Assembly (NCBI RefSeq): GCF_963675165.1
Contig: NC_087382.1
Span: forward strand, 1,426,001 to 1,490,000
Reading direction: 5' to 3'
DNA length: 64,000 nt
Origin: Halichondria panicea
Lineage: Eukaryota; Porifera; Demospongiae; Suberitida; Halichondriidae
Position 1 is the stretch's first letter; every line of letters starts with the position of its first letter. Made by a program: the position numbers and the translations under genes. Shown piece after piece: positions 41,444 to 53,900 of this stretch. Under the pieces are notes generated by a model. That model was not told the origin of the DNA, made no database searches, and saw only the letters and a list, made by a program, of their open reading frames with translations.

Positions 41444-44053
41444 CTAAATGTTTAACTCAGCACAAAGCCTGTTCAGTTTTGTTCTCTTGGAGTCCACCTT
41501 TCTGTCAAGAAAGAATACCTCCAAAGCTGTATAGAAGTTGACACAGCCTTCTGTGAAAGACAGATTAAATACATAAAATGTATACTCAGGAGCACAAGAG
41601 GTGCCATCTTTGGTGGAAATGTTGCCAGTAGATCCCTCTCGACAAAGAGCTTCGTCACTTGAACCTCGCTGGAGGAATGCCCATTTATCCACAGAAGAGG
41701 CTGGGCAGTTAATTCACTCCGCTCTGTTGAGTCATCCTAAAGCAAAAAGATAAGTTGTTAATGTTTGTTTAGCTACGTACGCCCGTTTAGCGTATTACTA
41801 GAATATTTTGCTGGTAAAAACCTTTGCGAATGAGCCAAATCAGCAGAAAATTTGACCCTTTGCGATCTAACTATTGCGTCTGTGTGGATTTTATTGTTGC
41901 ATATTGATCAACCATTGCAAAGTTTGATACTCGCAAAACATTCTAGTAATACGGTATATCTTAATGCGGCGTACATGTATTTTACAGGGAGTGAAGGCAT
42001 AATTATTGTATTGTAAGGGTTGCCTTTACCTCTGTCAGAATAATTCTCTTGTGGTCTGCCTTAAATCGGGTGTCAGTTAGCATGTAGTAGAGGCAGAATA
42101 AACTCAACATACTGTGAGACTCGGCTGTATACGATGTAATGTGCATGCAGCAGTAAAGCAATACGTACAGTTACAGTGTTACGTGCAGTTATACAAAGGT
42201 ATTTCGTCTAGCTATACAGTACATATCCTATAATAGCGAATAATTTTCCCAGTGCATTGTACCTGTTACAAACTCAATGGTGCACGCACGTCAACTTTGC
42301 TAGAGCATCTTGAATTGCCGTACATTCTTGCATGTTAGCGGCTAAGCGTATCACTTTGGGGCACAAAACCTCCCATGCCCTGATGGTGATTTCTTTTCCC
42401 TGGATGCGGCTAAATTCCCTGACTAACTAATAATGTATAATTATACATGTATGTAGTTATTGTGCTGAAATAGTACATGTACCTCAGTTGGCTCTGCCAG
42501 TGGTGGATATTTGGCCACAATGTCCAGTATAGGGGTTATGCTCTCCAATATGTCAGTTCGGCGAAAGCCGAATGTCTTTAACATGAGACTTTTTGTGATC
42601 TGGTCAGATAAAATAGTAATCATGACAATTATAATATAAATTGCAATCACCTCCTGATTGGAGTTGTGTCTTTTGTTGCACTCGAGTGTTAGTCGCTTTA
42701 TGTGCCGTTCAAAAGCAGGCCTATCCTCTGAGAGGTGTGGTGTCATTGAAGGAGCACTAGGAAAAACGATTTTTGTCCCTACTCCTGCTCTCGTTTTCCC
42801 GTTCCCCCTCTTTTCCCTGTCTGGTTTCCGGACATAGTTCATACGGAGTTATATGTCTTGTGCAAGAACTTTCTACATAATTAGATAAACCAATAAGGCC
42901 ATCTCAGAAAATATGCCTATATACATGTACAACGAAATAAATATTTTATGTTACTGTTGCTATGTAGCTAAACCAATGAGTGTGATAATTATAGCTTAGG
43001 ATTGTATAATAGTATGATTGGGATATTTTAGTGGCATATACGTACGTGTCTTCCCAGAAATGGCCATTTTTTCACTGCTTGGAGTGCAACCTCCTGATAT
43101 TCGTCAGACAGTGGCCGGGATTTATGTTGAAAAATAGCTTCTGCAATCGTATTTTGTTCTGTTTCTTCCAATCAATACGCCCTTTTTGATGCTTTCCATG
43201 ATGGTTGCCTGAAAATTTTCAGGCAAAGGAAGCGGCCGTGCATGGGAGTGGCTTTTCCTGAGGTCTCTTTGAGCTGATTCTTGTTTCTATTTTTTTTTTT
43301 TGGTGTTTCCTAGTGCATATAATAATAATAAAAATGCATTGTATACAAACACTGTACCTGATCTAGTGGAGTTGACGCCTCAATAGGTGTTGTGTCCAGC
43401 ATAGATGTTGTGTCCAGCTGTAATTAAGTAATGTATACTGTATATAGCTAGAAATGTTTGCGGCCCAAAAGTTCTGTGAATAGCTGTAAAAAGACCTTTA
43501 ATTTGCGGATAATATTTCTGCGTTTACTCATTCATTCGAATTTTTGGGCCATAGAAATGTTTAGCTCTACAGTATATACATCTAGTAATTAATACATTAT
43601 TAGTTTTACCTGTTGTGAGGTCAACCCGCTGCTGTACGTGCTGTCATGTTGAATTTCATCATCAGACAACTGCCAAATGCATAATTAAGTAAATTTGACT
43701 TCGTAAATCAATTTTGTGAGATGATTACCTCGATTCTCTCGCTAGTACTATAGCTAGTACTAGCGTCCCCCTCGTACAGAGTCTGTAAAAATTAATAATT
43801 TAGAACGTGACATTCATTTGATATATACTACATGTTATTACCTGATTCAGGAAAGAGTCCCCCATGCCTGATACTGATGGTGTGAGTATACAAGTGCCTA
43901 TAGTTATGATAATTAAGCCAATGTTTTCTTACCATGTTAGTATTATTCCGGAGAATAATCGTAACAGTTTTGTATGTGGTCCAACCTTCGGTACCAGCAT
44001 TCTAATTTGGTCGTCAGGCAGCTCCAAGAACACCTCACCATCAATTTCTTGCT
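41444..44053 (-). pseudogene. SAM-domain (SAMD3-like) gene, multi-exon, with frame lesions
   Basis: The exon at 44053-43933 encodes most of a SAM domain (QEIDGEVFLELPDDQIRMLV, then GPHTKLLRLFSG). Small phase-0 linker exons follow at 43867-43842, 43782-43729, 43669-43610 and 43417-43358 (8 to 20 codons, Ser/Thr/Asp-rich). The body exon ends at 43046 (AEAIFQHKSRPLSDEYQEVA), followed by 42840-42660 (NYVRKPDREKRGNGKTRAG, SMTPHLSEDRPAFERHIKRL), 42603-42482 (KTFGFRRTDILESITPILD, KYPPLAEPTE), 42413-42300, about 42100-42031 and 41738-41444 (FYVFNLSFTEGCVNFYTALE). The order resembles SAMD3-like proteins recalled from animal genomes. Lesions: TGA at 43172-43174 or a shift there, and a one-base shift near 41590 in the last exon. 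The first exon was not found. Confidence 0.55.
41778..41956. mobile_element. MITE in a SAMD3-like intron
   Basis: Termini gcgtattactagaatatttt and aaaacattctagtaatacgg form about 22-bp inverted repeats, and gcaaag-type blocks pair further in. About 180 bp, no coding. Confidence 0.6.
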
Positions 44054-44387
44054 CTATAATAATTATTATATGTAATAATAATTCTACAATGTAAAGTATG
44101 GCTATATGTCACAACTGCATACCGTACTTATTTGATTTAAAGCGACACTAAAAATAATTATGAAGCCAGAGGTCGTTTCCTTTGGAGGTTGAAAAATTAT
44201 GTTGAAGTTCTGGTGTCGCATATTTAGAGGGTCGCATATAATTGGAGGTTATTCTTCTGTCCTCGATTATAGGCCACTTAAATTACATTGTTTCTTGCCA
44301 TGCTAAGAACTGACGCAGTTTGTGAACAGGTGATGTTATTGCTCAGTCTTACGTGACTTGTGCGTAACATACGTTTTAATATTGCAG
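44054..44387. promoter_or_regulatory. Short divergent intergenic region
   Basis: About 330 bp separates the first recognised minus exon of the SAMD3-like gene from the first recognised plus exon of the transposase-like gene. First exons of both may lie here but no start could be supported. Confidence 0.3.
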
Positions 44388-46656
44388 GTGTTGAATTCAC
44401 ATTTTGCCCCTGGTGAAGTGATCAGTGACTTCTGTGACGGACAGAAATTCAGCTCACCAAACTCTCTTTTTTTCAAAGATCCCTGTGCTTTGCAAATACA
44501 GCTGTATTATGATGAGCTTGAGGTGTGCAATCCGCATGGGAGCAAAGCTAAGAAACACAAGCTAGGTAAGCCAGTCTTAATTTATATATATGTACACATC
44601 TATACATGCATGTGCGTACGTTACAATTAGGTCTGGCCTACTATTGTCTGGGAAATCTACATCCCAAGTATCGCTCCTCTCTGAGCTGTATTCAGCTGCT
44701 GTTTGTCACAAAGTACACCAGCATTGAGAAACACGGCTACAACCTCCTCTTTAAACCTATCGTGGATGCTGTGCTTGATTTAGAAAAGGTACGTAGTGTA
44801 TACATGCAATCTTTTATGATAATTTTTTATAAACATTAGGATGATGGTGTCGTATTTGAACGTGACGACGGTACTGAGATGGCGCTTCGAGGCACTATCA
44901 CAACATTCTCAGCTGACAACAAGGCAGCATGGAGCATTGCAGGCTTCAAGGATCTCGGTAGGGCATTTCGGAGGTGCCAGTTTTGTCTAGCTGTTAATGA
45001 AGACATGCAGACCAAGGTATGTCACAGTTTTGACCTTCCTTTATTATTAATAGCATGGTGGATGGAGTGTATTATACCCTTTTGTGAACGAGCTGTGTAT
45101 TTATGTAGCCAATATTTATTGTCATTTGCATAGTATTATCTATGGTATGTTATGTGAACCTAACGTAATAATATTCCCTCGAACGACTTCTTACAGTTTA
45201 TTGAGAGTGTGTTTACCGTTCGAAGTAAAGAGATCTATCATCATCATTGTGAATCATTAGGAGGCCCTCTTCACGAGCATATGGCGACAACATACGGAAT
45301 GTGGAGAAATTCTGAGCTTAACAGGTTAAAATACTTCCATGTCACCACTGGAATGGTATCAGATATTATGCACGATATTTTGGAGGGTTCGTTGGAGCTT
45401 TGTATTCGGCATCTCCTAGTTGAGTATATTCGGCAACGGAAAGCTTTCTCTCTCAGTACTCTCAATGAGCGTATCAAAACGTTCACGTATGGTGTTGACC
45501 TCAAAAGCAAACCCAGTGAGCTATCTACAATCCACCCTGATGTCGCACTGAAGCAGTCAGGTAATACATACATACGTACATGTACATACATACAAAGGTT
45601 TTCTGAGATACGATATGCAGTATAGTTACCTTAGCGCTCGGCAATTGTTATTTGAGTGGAGTCTTATAGCATTTTACATCATTCATGCAGCATCTCAGAT
45701 GTGGTGCTTGGGACGGATTCTTCCGCTTTTGATTGGGGACCTTGTTGAAGAAGATGATGAGAATTGGGACAAATTTCTCAATCTCCTCACTATCATTGAT
45801 TTTGTGTTTGCTCCATCCATCACTCCTGACAAGGCTGACCTTGTTGCTGTTCTTGTTGAAGATTTTCTTTTTGAATTCAGGAAGCTTTATCCATCAAGAA
45901 ACTTGACACCCAAGATGCACTATACTGTTCACATACCGTCTTGGATGAAGCTGTAAGTATTACGTATCACCCCATACTTTATGTATTATACTGTATGTAC
46001 TGCTAACGCAAATGTAGGTGTGGACCACTGTACAGGGTTTGGTGCATGAGGTTTGAAGCAAAGCACAGCTTCTTGCTATCATACTCGGAAATTTAAAGAA
46101 TTTACCAAAAACCCTCAGTGAGCGTCATCAAGCTTTCATGTGCTATCAGCACTCTGACCGCAAAGGATATCTACGATCACCGCCTATGTACAGTAAAGGT
46201 TTGTGAATTAGCAATGGCTAGCTGTATATAATTATGTATATCGATCTATATCCTTACTTACACACAGGCAAATCTGTGTACCCTGTTTCCCTCCCCTACC
46301 TGAATGCCCTCCGAGAGTTCGATCCACTTTTAGATCTGATGGCACCTGTTCAAATGTAATTAATTAATTCAAGTGTAATTAATTTATTTTACAGGGTTAA
46401 TGCAGTAACCGTTGAAGGTACATACTACTGCAAAAATGCTTGTGTTGTTGCCTCTGTGGATGATCAGGATTCTCCTGAATTCTATAGGATATCTGCATTT
46501 ATCATCACTCCTCCCCCAACTAGACAAGTGGCCTTTGTTTGTGAACAACTGGTGACAGAGCATTATTTGGCTCATTATCATGCGTACGCGGTACGTACGA
46601 CGGATATAGTCAAGATCGTTTGCCAACAGGACCTCTATGATTTCCATGGGGAGTGA
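44388..46656 (+). pseudogene. Transposase-like gene (HDILEG / RFEAKH family), 3' portion, one frameshift
   Basis: Exons with GT-AG ends: 44388-44565, 44631-44788, 44840-45016, 45197-45560, 45691-45952, 46018-46199, 46268-46356 and 46395-46656 (stop TGA). Key motifs in order: CPLAYYCLGNL-like LGLAYYCLGNLHPKY, DLGRAFRRCQFCLA (a Cys pair), DIMHDILEGSLELC, NLTPKMHYTVHIPSWM, GPLYRVWCMRFEAKHSF and a C terminus VNAVTVEGTYYCKNACV to YDFHGE. I know these motifs from multi-exon genes in fish and invertebrates often suspected to derive from DNA transposons; the superfamily is not settled here. In the RFEAKH exon a frameshift near 46070 (the expected FFK segment is missing) breaks the frame before ILGNLKNLPKTLSERHQAF. 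The 5' part is not visible. It is head-to-head with the SAMD3-like gene. Confidence 0.55.
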
Positions 46657-46659
46657 AGG

Positions 46660-47028
46660 CTGTTGGAGGGATGCATGATTCTTTTCTTAGGATTTTAAAG
46701 CAAAGCTTCAACTTTTGCATGCGTCTTCGGATAGACAGTGGCTTTAGGTCCAGGGAGGAGCACAGAAACGGGTAGCTTGATGACCAGTCTTGAGTTATAA
46801 CTCTTCCCGCAAATTCTGAACGTTTTCCAGTAATTTTGTGGATTTTAGTTGGTGGGGGTCCCAAATTGCCCCGCAGTAGTCTAGCTTCGGGAGTACAGTA
46901 GTTTGATATATCTTGTGGCGAAGGTGTTTTGGGGCGTCACGAAAGTTCCTATGTATTCTACCTAGCAGTTGTTTGGAAGACTTGGAGATGTTCTCAATGT
47001 GGGTAGACCACGATAAATTTGGTGTTAA
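46660..47028 (-). mobile_element. LINE reverse-transcriptase C-terminal fragment
   Basis: The minus strand reads PNLSWSTHIENISKSSKQLL, GRIHRNFRDAPKHLRHKIYQ, TTVLPKLDYCGAIWDPHQ, typical of the region after the RT core in CR1/jockey-type elements. It continues in a shifted frame (FAGRVITQDWSSSYPFL, PLSIRRRMQKLKLCFKILR) to about 46660. It is a different LINE from the one at 33745. Its upstream edge coincides with the left limit of duplication copy 2. Confidence 0.75.
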
Positions 47029-47441
47029 AACTTAGTAGCTAGTTAGCTCTGCACTAGGTATTCGTAGCTGCAAGAGTGAAGAGAGCTGCATTAGGCTCTG
47101 CTGATGCCAGCATTAATTTTAGACTTTGGCTTTTGCCATCGATCCCTTTTAACAACAATCATGGTTGATCATTACCCACTCTTTGAGTTTCTGGATTTTA
47201 ACATGCAGCAAAAAAAAGCAAAATGTTCATCATGCATGATTATAATGACTTTTTTATGTGTATAAAAAAGGCTCTTGCTAATAAATTATAGCTTTATGTT
47301 ATGTATAGCTTTGACACTTCTACCGAGGTATCGATCAGCACCCGCGGTGCTTTCATTATTAAACATTGTTCTCTATAATGTACGAACAATGTTATTATTA
47401 AGTTGCCTAATTAATATGCTCCAGCATATGTAGTTTTTCAG

Positions 47442-48724
47442 GTGTCCATTGAAGATTTTATGCAAATGCATATAATATGGATGAACTACTCCACCAAGAA
47501 ATTCAAACTACCCCATGCAGATGCTGAGGAGAGGGCGTACTTCCTCAAGACTCAGGCTGAGCGGAGACAGAGACACTTGAAGGGGAAAAAGCACAACCAG
47601 ATGAGCTCAGGTAGGTTAAGGCAGCTTTTTAGCAAAACAGCATTAAATTGAAGATGAAGTGTACTGTATACAACTCAGATTTATTGTATAATATCTTGAC
47701 AATAGTACCTTTTTCCCCCAAAATGTATTGTGGACATAAATACCATTAATTTGATAACACTATTACCATGGTTACTATCTTGTTGTGTGCGTTAGCTGTG
47801 ACCAAAAATGACTGACCTTAAATAACATTTTAGAAATGCAGCCTCCAATACTACTTTATACAAAGCAATATTACTACCAAAAGAAAGCTATTGGTGATAT
47901 CTAATAGAAAAAAGGTGAGTATTTGGTATGAGGTCATTCTAACTCAGATCACAGTAACTTAATTGATAAAAATGCTGAAAAATGGAGAAAATTAATCATT
48001 CATATGCATACTGTACAAAATACATGAAAGCAGCCCTAAATACTTGCATAGTTCCTACTGTACAATAGTAAGAGCTTTCTTTTGATACTAAGATGGGGTC
48101 ATGAAATTGTGTATTGGAGGCTGCATTCTGAAAAGAGTTGTTTAAAATAAATGGTCACAGGTAACGCACACAACATGTCAGTAACCATGGCAACGATGTT
48201 ATCATACTGATCCTTTCTACGTATAAGATATAATTCAAGAGCAAAAACATGCATTGATGATGCCATTTCACAATGACAAGGCACTTCATTAATTATACTA
48301 TTTATGGCACTGATCTTAATAATTATGCCTTAACCTACCTGAGAGGGGACAAGATAAGGTGTGTGTGGTGGAACCTCTTACTATTGCATGGGACATATAG
48401 TGTACTGTGAATATTGACGTATCCTTATCTCAGGATTTGATTTAGCACCTTAGAATGTACATGCCCAATAATAATTCTAATTATGATGTGTACATATAAT
48501 TTTAGTTTTACGAGTCTTTTTATGATTTATTCCATGTACATACACACTGACAGGTGATCAATAAGGCGCTGAGGAGAGGTCGTGGTTATAAGGAAATGAG
48601 ATACACTGATAGGTCAGTTGATAAGTCATGTGACAAGTCAGGTGTCAAATCCAGTGAACATGTGCCTCCTGTGAAAAGCAAACGCGTCCACATTAAGTTC
48701 TCTGATAGTGACACTGAACAATAA
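47442..48724 (+). pseudogene. Orphan 3' gene fragment, copy 2 (better preserved, interrupted by insertion)
   Basis: An acceptor (tttttcag) precedes the exon starting 47442: VSIEDFMQMHIIWMNYSTKK, FKLPHADAEERAYFLK, ERRQRHLKGKKHNQM. At 47606 a 738-bp fold-back element interrupts it; after 48343 the exon resumes (GQDK) to a donor at 48359. The last exon 48554-48724 encodes VINKALRRGRGYKEMRYTD and ends FSDSDTEQ, stop. Without the insertion the two exons join in phase 0. With it, the frame ends in LFSKTALN. The protein family is unknown; upstream exons are absent. Confidence 0.6.
47606..48343. mobile_element. 738-bp fold-back element with perfect 18-bp ends, only in copy 2
   Basis: Ends ctcaggtaggttaaggca and tgccttaacctacctgag are perfect inverted repeats. 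Inside, arms of about 230 bp pair imperfectly (accatggttact, tgttgtgtgcgtta and gcagcctccaatac blocks on both sides). The empty site is at 12189-12195 in copy 1, implying a short ag/gag target duplication. No ORF of note. Confidence 0.85.
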
Positions 48725-48902
48725 TCACTCCTCATGCATGCATGCTTTGTATGTACATGCAATAATTATGTCATCATTTATTTTGATGCAATAACAACTG
48801 TTAATTATTATCAAAAATCAATGACTGCTATTAAGGGCGTATACGCCTATGGGGTAAAGTAACTTATATAGTGTGCATGTGTCTATTACTTTAACACACA
48901 TA

Positions 48903-49343
48903 GTGGCAGATCCAGGAATTTTGAGAGGGAGGTTCCAAAACTAAAAAAAAGGGTCATCACTTTTCCAAAACAATGAGCATTAGAGAGCCTGTGGACATAT
49001 CAATTGCAAGACATCAGCCTAGTAACTATGTACAGATCATGATCATTCAAGCTGAGTTAGCTAGTTGCTATAGCTAGTACGTTGACTACAGTGTGTTCTT
49101 GTGTGAAAGGGGGGTTTCAGGGAACCCATGGAACCTGTCTGGATCCGCCACTGCCACAATCAAAGCTACGGAGGGAGAGGATTAAATGTAAAACTGAATG
49201 GCAAAGCAAATAATTAGACACTTATACCCAACAAGCGAGAAATTCCATTGACCACACTTATAAACTATTGCTACGTTATTGCTATACAAGTAAATTAATT
49301 GTTTTGGAATTACCTCCCTCTCAAATTTCCTGGATCCGCCACT
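48903..49343. mobile_element. hAT-like MITE, counterpart of 13415-13862
   Basis: Same sequence and ends (agtggcagatccaggaattt ... cctggatccgccactg), at the same place in copy 2. Confidence 0.7.
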
Positions 49344-50545
49344 GTGTGGTATGTATACTTTTATAGAGCAAAGTGTAATAATTATGCAGCTGTGTAATCA
49401 AAACGCCTGGCTTGCAAGACTATATATAATTATATAGGCATGTACTAGCCGTATTATATATCAGTATACTTCCCTGATAATACGGCCTAGGGTCGTGTAC
49501 CTCTATACTGCTCTTATACCTCTTCAATTTACTGTAATAATTATGCTGATCTAGTTTGAATTAAGTGCATGCTCTATATAGGTATTAGAAAGTGGAACAC
49601 AATTAATTATCTTTTTCTCATAATTATTTCGATCACACAAGTACAAGACAACTGTCTTGTGTGATCAAAGAGAGAGCGTTAATGGACTTGGGAACAGACA
49701 TGTTATGGCTTGTATAATGAATATAATTATAGAGAGTGGATACTGATCGACACGTACCTCTTTTGGAGCACATGCACTCTCATCACTTTACATATGAAAG
49801 TATAACAGTACATGTAGCTATTGGTCTGCATGGCTTCTACGAGACTACCTCCCATGTTAGAACTATAATAAACATAGAGCCAGAGGAGGTCAACACACGA
49901 GTACCTCGATTAGGGATTAGGCTTGGTCACGTGCAAAATAACAGTAATTAAAATTAAAGTTGTGGTTGCAATTTTAGCCTAATTGAGGTACTCGTGTCGG
50001 ACCTCCGCTGACATTTATAGAGCACTGCCTTCTTAAATTAGTTGGGCGTGGCCCGTCCTAGCCTCAAACCTCCTCCTTATAAGGTGACATGTTTTCGCGG
50101 GTATTAATTTCCGCTATTTCAATTCTGTGTAGTCGCAGGTAATTGGCAGTGAATACTACTTGCAAAAATTATAGTTAATTTTACAACTTGAGTAGAATTT
50201 AATACCAGCAAAATAATCTAAAACAGTGAAATCGCAAACAAGTGAAAATATGTCACCTTATAGGCATATATAGGTCAATTTTTCCCAGTTTGGAGAAAAT
50301 TGGTTAGAATGAGCATTTTTTGAGAGACAAATAATACATTATTATGCTGTGATGTCAATCTTCTTACATAACGGTTCACGTGATAGGTACTTCCGCATTG
50401 ACATTGCAGTTGCAAGAACTCTGACCCTGCAAATCCCTGTAGATAATTATACCCTATACCATAATTATGCATGTATACAAAATGTATGTTCAATATATAA
50501 TCAATCAATATTTAGATTTGGGAAGGAAATGAATTGACAATTTAA
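49344..50545. repeat. Copy-2 spacer with MITEs matching 13863-15045
   Basis: Contains the counterparts of the 14398-14522 MITE (about 49882-50006), the 14588-14780 MITE (about 50072-50264) and the dispersed repeat at 50260-50440. No gene supported. Confidence 0.65.
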
Positions 50546-50830
50546 CTCTATATATACTGTGATTAACTGTGAAAAGGTGTATGTGTATATACACACACGT
50601 CAATATACTGTACCATTATCAACATGAGTAATTACATAATAGATTACAGCTAATAACAAGGTCCAACGTATACGAAATTATGGTACTAGAGCACACATTT
50701 CTCTGGCTCCCCATGCTAACTGGACCAATGGGACGTACAATATGGTCAAGTATTGGTTGAAATCAGACAAACAAGATGTAACCATGCAATCAATAATATT
50801 TTGATTTCGGGAATTGACAATTTCTTGCTA
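50546..50830 (+). repeat. One decayed first-exon unit upstream of B'
   Basis: Counterpart of the units at 15046-15658, but present once instead of twice. Confidence 0.7.
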
Positions 50831-50953
50831 TATACTCTGATTAACCATGAAAAGGTACTTTTATACGTAAAAAAATCTACAGTGTACCATAAAATCAAAA
50901 CCTATAAAAACTATAATTATAGACCAGCAAGGTCAGACGTACGAAACGTAATA

Positions 50954-53900
50954 ATGATCATCATGACTACTGTGGCACAGTTTTCTTCGCTCATTCTTCT
51001 ACTCTCTCTGACTCTGACCTCCCCCGCTAACTGCTGGACCAATGGGACGACAGTCGAGTATTGGGTGAGACCAGACACAATGTCAGAGTGCCCCCACTCC
51101 ATACCACCACACCAGTGTGTCACTATAACAGATCTGGTGACTAACTCCACAGACACAAGCATCAATGATGGTATGAGTATCAATGTATTCTTCATAGCTG
51201 GGACTCATGTTCCAAAAACGAATGGTTGGATTGTTGTCGGAAATCCTTATTTAGATCAGGAAGTATCAGCAACTGTTGCAGCAATTTCAGATGGACAAAA
51301 CCAACAAAATGTTATAATTGATTGTGAGTCAGGTCACCCAATTAGCTTCGTGTTTCTTCAACTTCTATCTTTAACTTTGAAAAACGTCGAGCTACAAAAT
51401 TGTGGTTTTAAACTACACTTTAATACGAGGGGTAACTCAACTATTCTGGATGAAACCACATCATCAGTAGTAGCCATGGACGTACCCGAGCTGGTAATTG
51501 CTAACATCAATATCACTAACAGCAGAGGAGCTGGCATGGTCATTATTCTGAAGAAATTCGACAAAAATGTCAACATTAACCGTTTAATGCTAAATGAAAT
51601 TGTCATACACGGTAGAAATCATACTGGAAATAAGTTTGTAGGCAACTTGCACGTAATGTTCAGTGCGTCTGAAAATAATACACTTAAGAAACCCACGATT
51701 TTCTCAATAAAAAATTCTATATTTTCAAATGGAATTGGTAGGTGCTCAAAATTTGCAAATTGCTCTTCCGGTGGACTAACAATTTCTATGGTAAACTTAC
51801 ATAATGTAAGTGTATTGATAAACAGGTGCAAATTTATAGGCAATAAAGCTTATAGTGGCGGTGGTATCGGATTGTTCATAGACGAAGGTATTCATAGTTC
51901 GAATCACATTCATATCACCAAGTCAATATTTTCAAGGAATACAGCTGTTAGAAATGGTGGTGGGCTTGCAATAGAGAGTGATGATTTTCTGTATCACAAT
52001 AATATAATGTTACATGTGAATATATCGGAAACAGTGTTCAGTTATAACTCGGCTGAATTTGGTGGTGCAGCATACACTTCATTTACACAGTCTTTTGACA
52101 ATTGTACTTTCATAGGCAATGAAGCTAGACTTGGAGCAGCTGTCTATTCAGACGAGTATTATGATATCGACTTGAGCCAGTACCATCAACAAATCAGTAA
52201 TTGCACATTCATACACAACACATGCAAGATAAATACAAATGAAGAGACAAAGGAAACTGGTACAATTCATGTCATAATACGTGATGATTATCTGTTCATA
52301 AAAGATGTTGAAATTATAGGCAATGATTGTAGAGGTATTTACGTTTATGACACGGACCTAGTACTGTCTGGAACAAGCGTAATTAACGGTAACCATGCTC
52401 ACCAGTCAGATGGCGGGGCTATCCTGTTTGAATGTTCAACGGATAGTAATATACTGGTAGGAATTGATATACTGTCACTCACTAGCCTCAGGATAATCAA
52501 CAACACAGCAGCTGGTTATGGTGGTGGTATTGCAATTCGTAATTGTGAGGATGTTATTAATGAATGTATTTTTAGCCAACCAACAGATAAAATAACAATT
52601 AGTATGAAACACAACACAGCGACGCAGGGAGGTGATGCAATTTATGGAGGCCAACTAGAAGACTGTAAATTGTGGGACATTGTTGATATCATGGAGAGAA
52701 ATACATCATCAGCTGTTTCCTCTCCTCCCAACGAAGTGTGTATTTGCTCTGACGACTTCCCACAGAAACACACTTGTTCACACTTCATGCAACTAGACAT
52801 TTATCCAGGACAGAGGTTCCATATTCCACTAGTGTGTGTTGGGCAGTACAACTATTCCTCCCCTTGCAAAGTACAAGCACATTTACAGATGACAAGTTTC
52901 GCAAACATTGCTGAAGAAACAATCCTTCAAAACATCGCCAAAGAATGCAAGCAACTGTACTACTCAATAGAAACTCAACAAACAAACTATACTGAAACAC
53001 TGTATCTAACAATAGTCGGCCAGGAAGTACAGTCTTATTACGAATGGATCTTTCTAAATATTGAGATTAGAATTAAAGCATGTCCACCTGGTTTTATAAC
53101 AAACTTCAATGCCAAAAAATGCATCTGTACAGAATATCTAGCGTCTAATGGAATCACATGCAACATTGACGATGAGCGACTGCACAAGACGTCCTCCATG
53201 TGGGTTGGCACCTATTCAGAGGGCGTTGTTGTGCATCAAGTCTGTCCATTTGATTACTGTAAGAGCAACTTCACTAAAGTCGATCCCTTCAACCAGCAAG
53301 AACAGTGTGACTTTAATCGCAGTGGTGTACTGTGTGGAGCTTGTCGACCTGGGCTCAGTCTAGCCCTGGGTACATCGCAGTGTAAAGAGTGCTCTAATAT
53401 CAACCTTCTCTTATTGATACTATTTGCACTGGCAGGAGTCGTCTTGGTTGTCCTTTTACTCAAATGTAACCTCACTGTTTCCACGGGAACTATCAATGGT
53501 CTCATCTTTTACGCCAACATCGTACGATCCACACAAACTGCTTTCTTTCCGTCCAACACTGATAACAAATTTGTCAGCATTATCTCTGTCTTTATTGCCT
53601 GGTTGAACCTTGACCTGGGCATAGAAACATGTTTTGTGAATGGACTCAACACATACTATCGTACATGGCTACAATTTATCTTTCCTCTGTACATTTGGAC
53701 AATAGTAGGCCTGCTAATCTTAATCAGCCGCTACTCTATCAAAGTCTCTAAATGGACGGGCTCAAACACAGTATCAGTTCTAGCTACACTCTTCCTACTA
53801 TCGTACGCTAAACTATTGAGGACTACTTTCGATACCTTTTCATCGACCACTCTCATCAATGTCAACGGTACGCCCATCACCCTCTGGCTGCTCGATGGCC

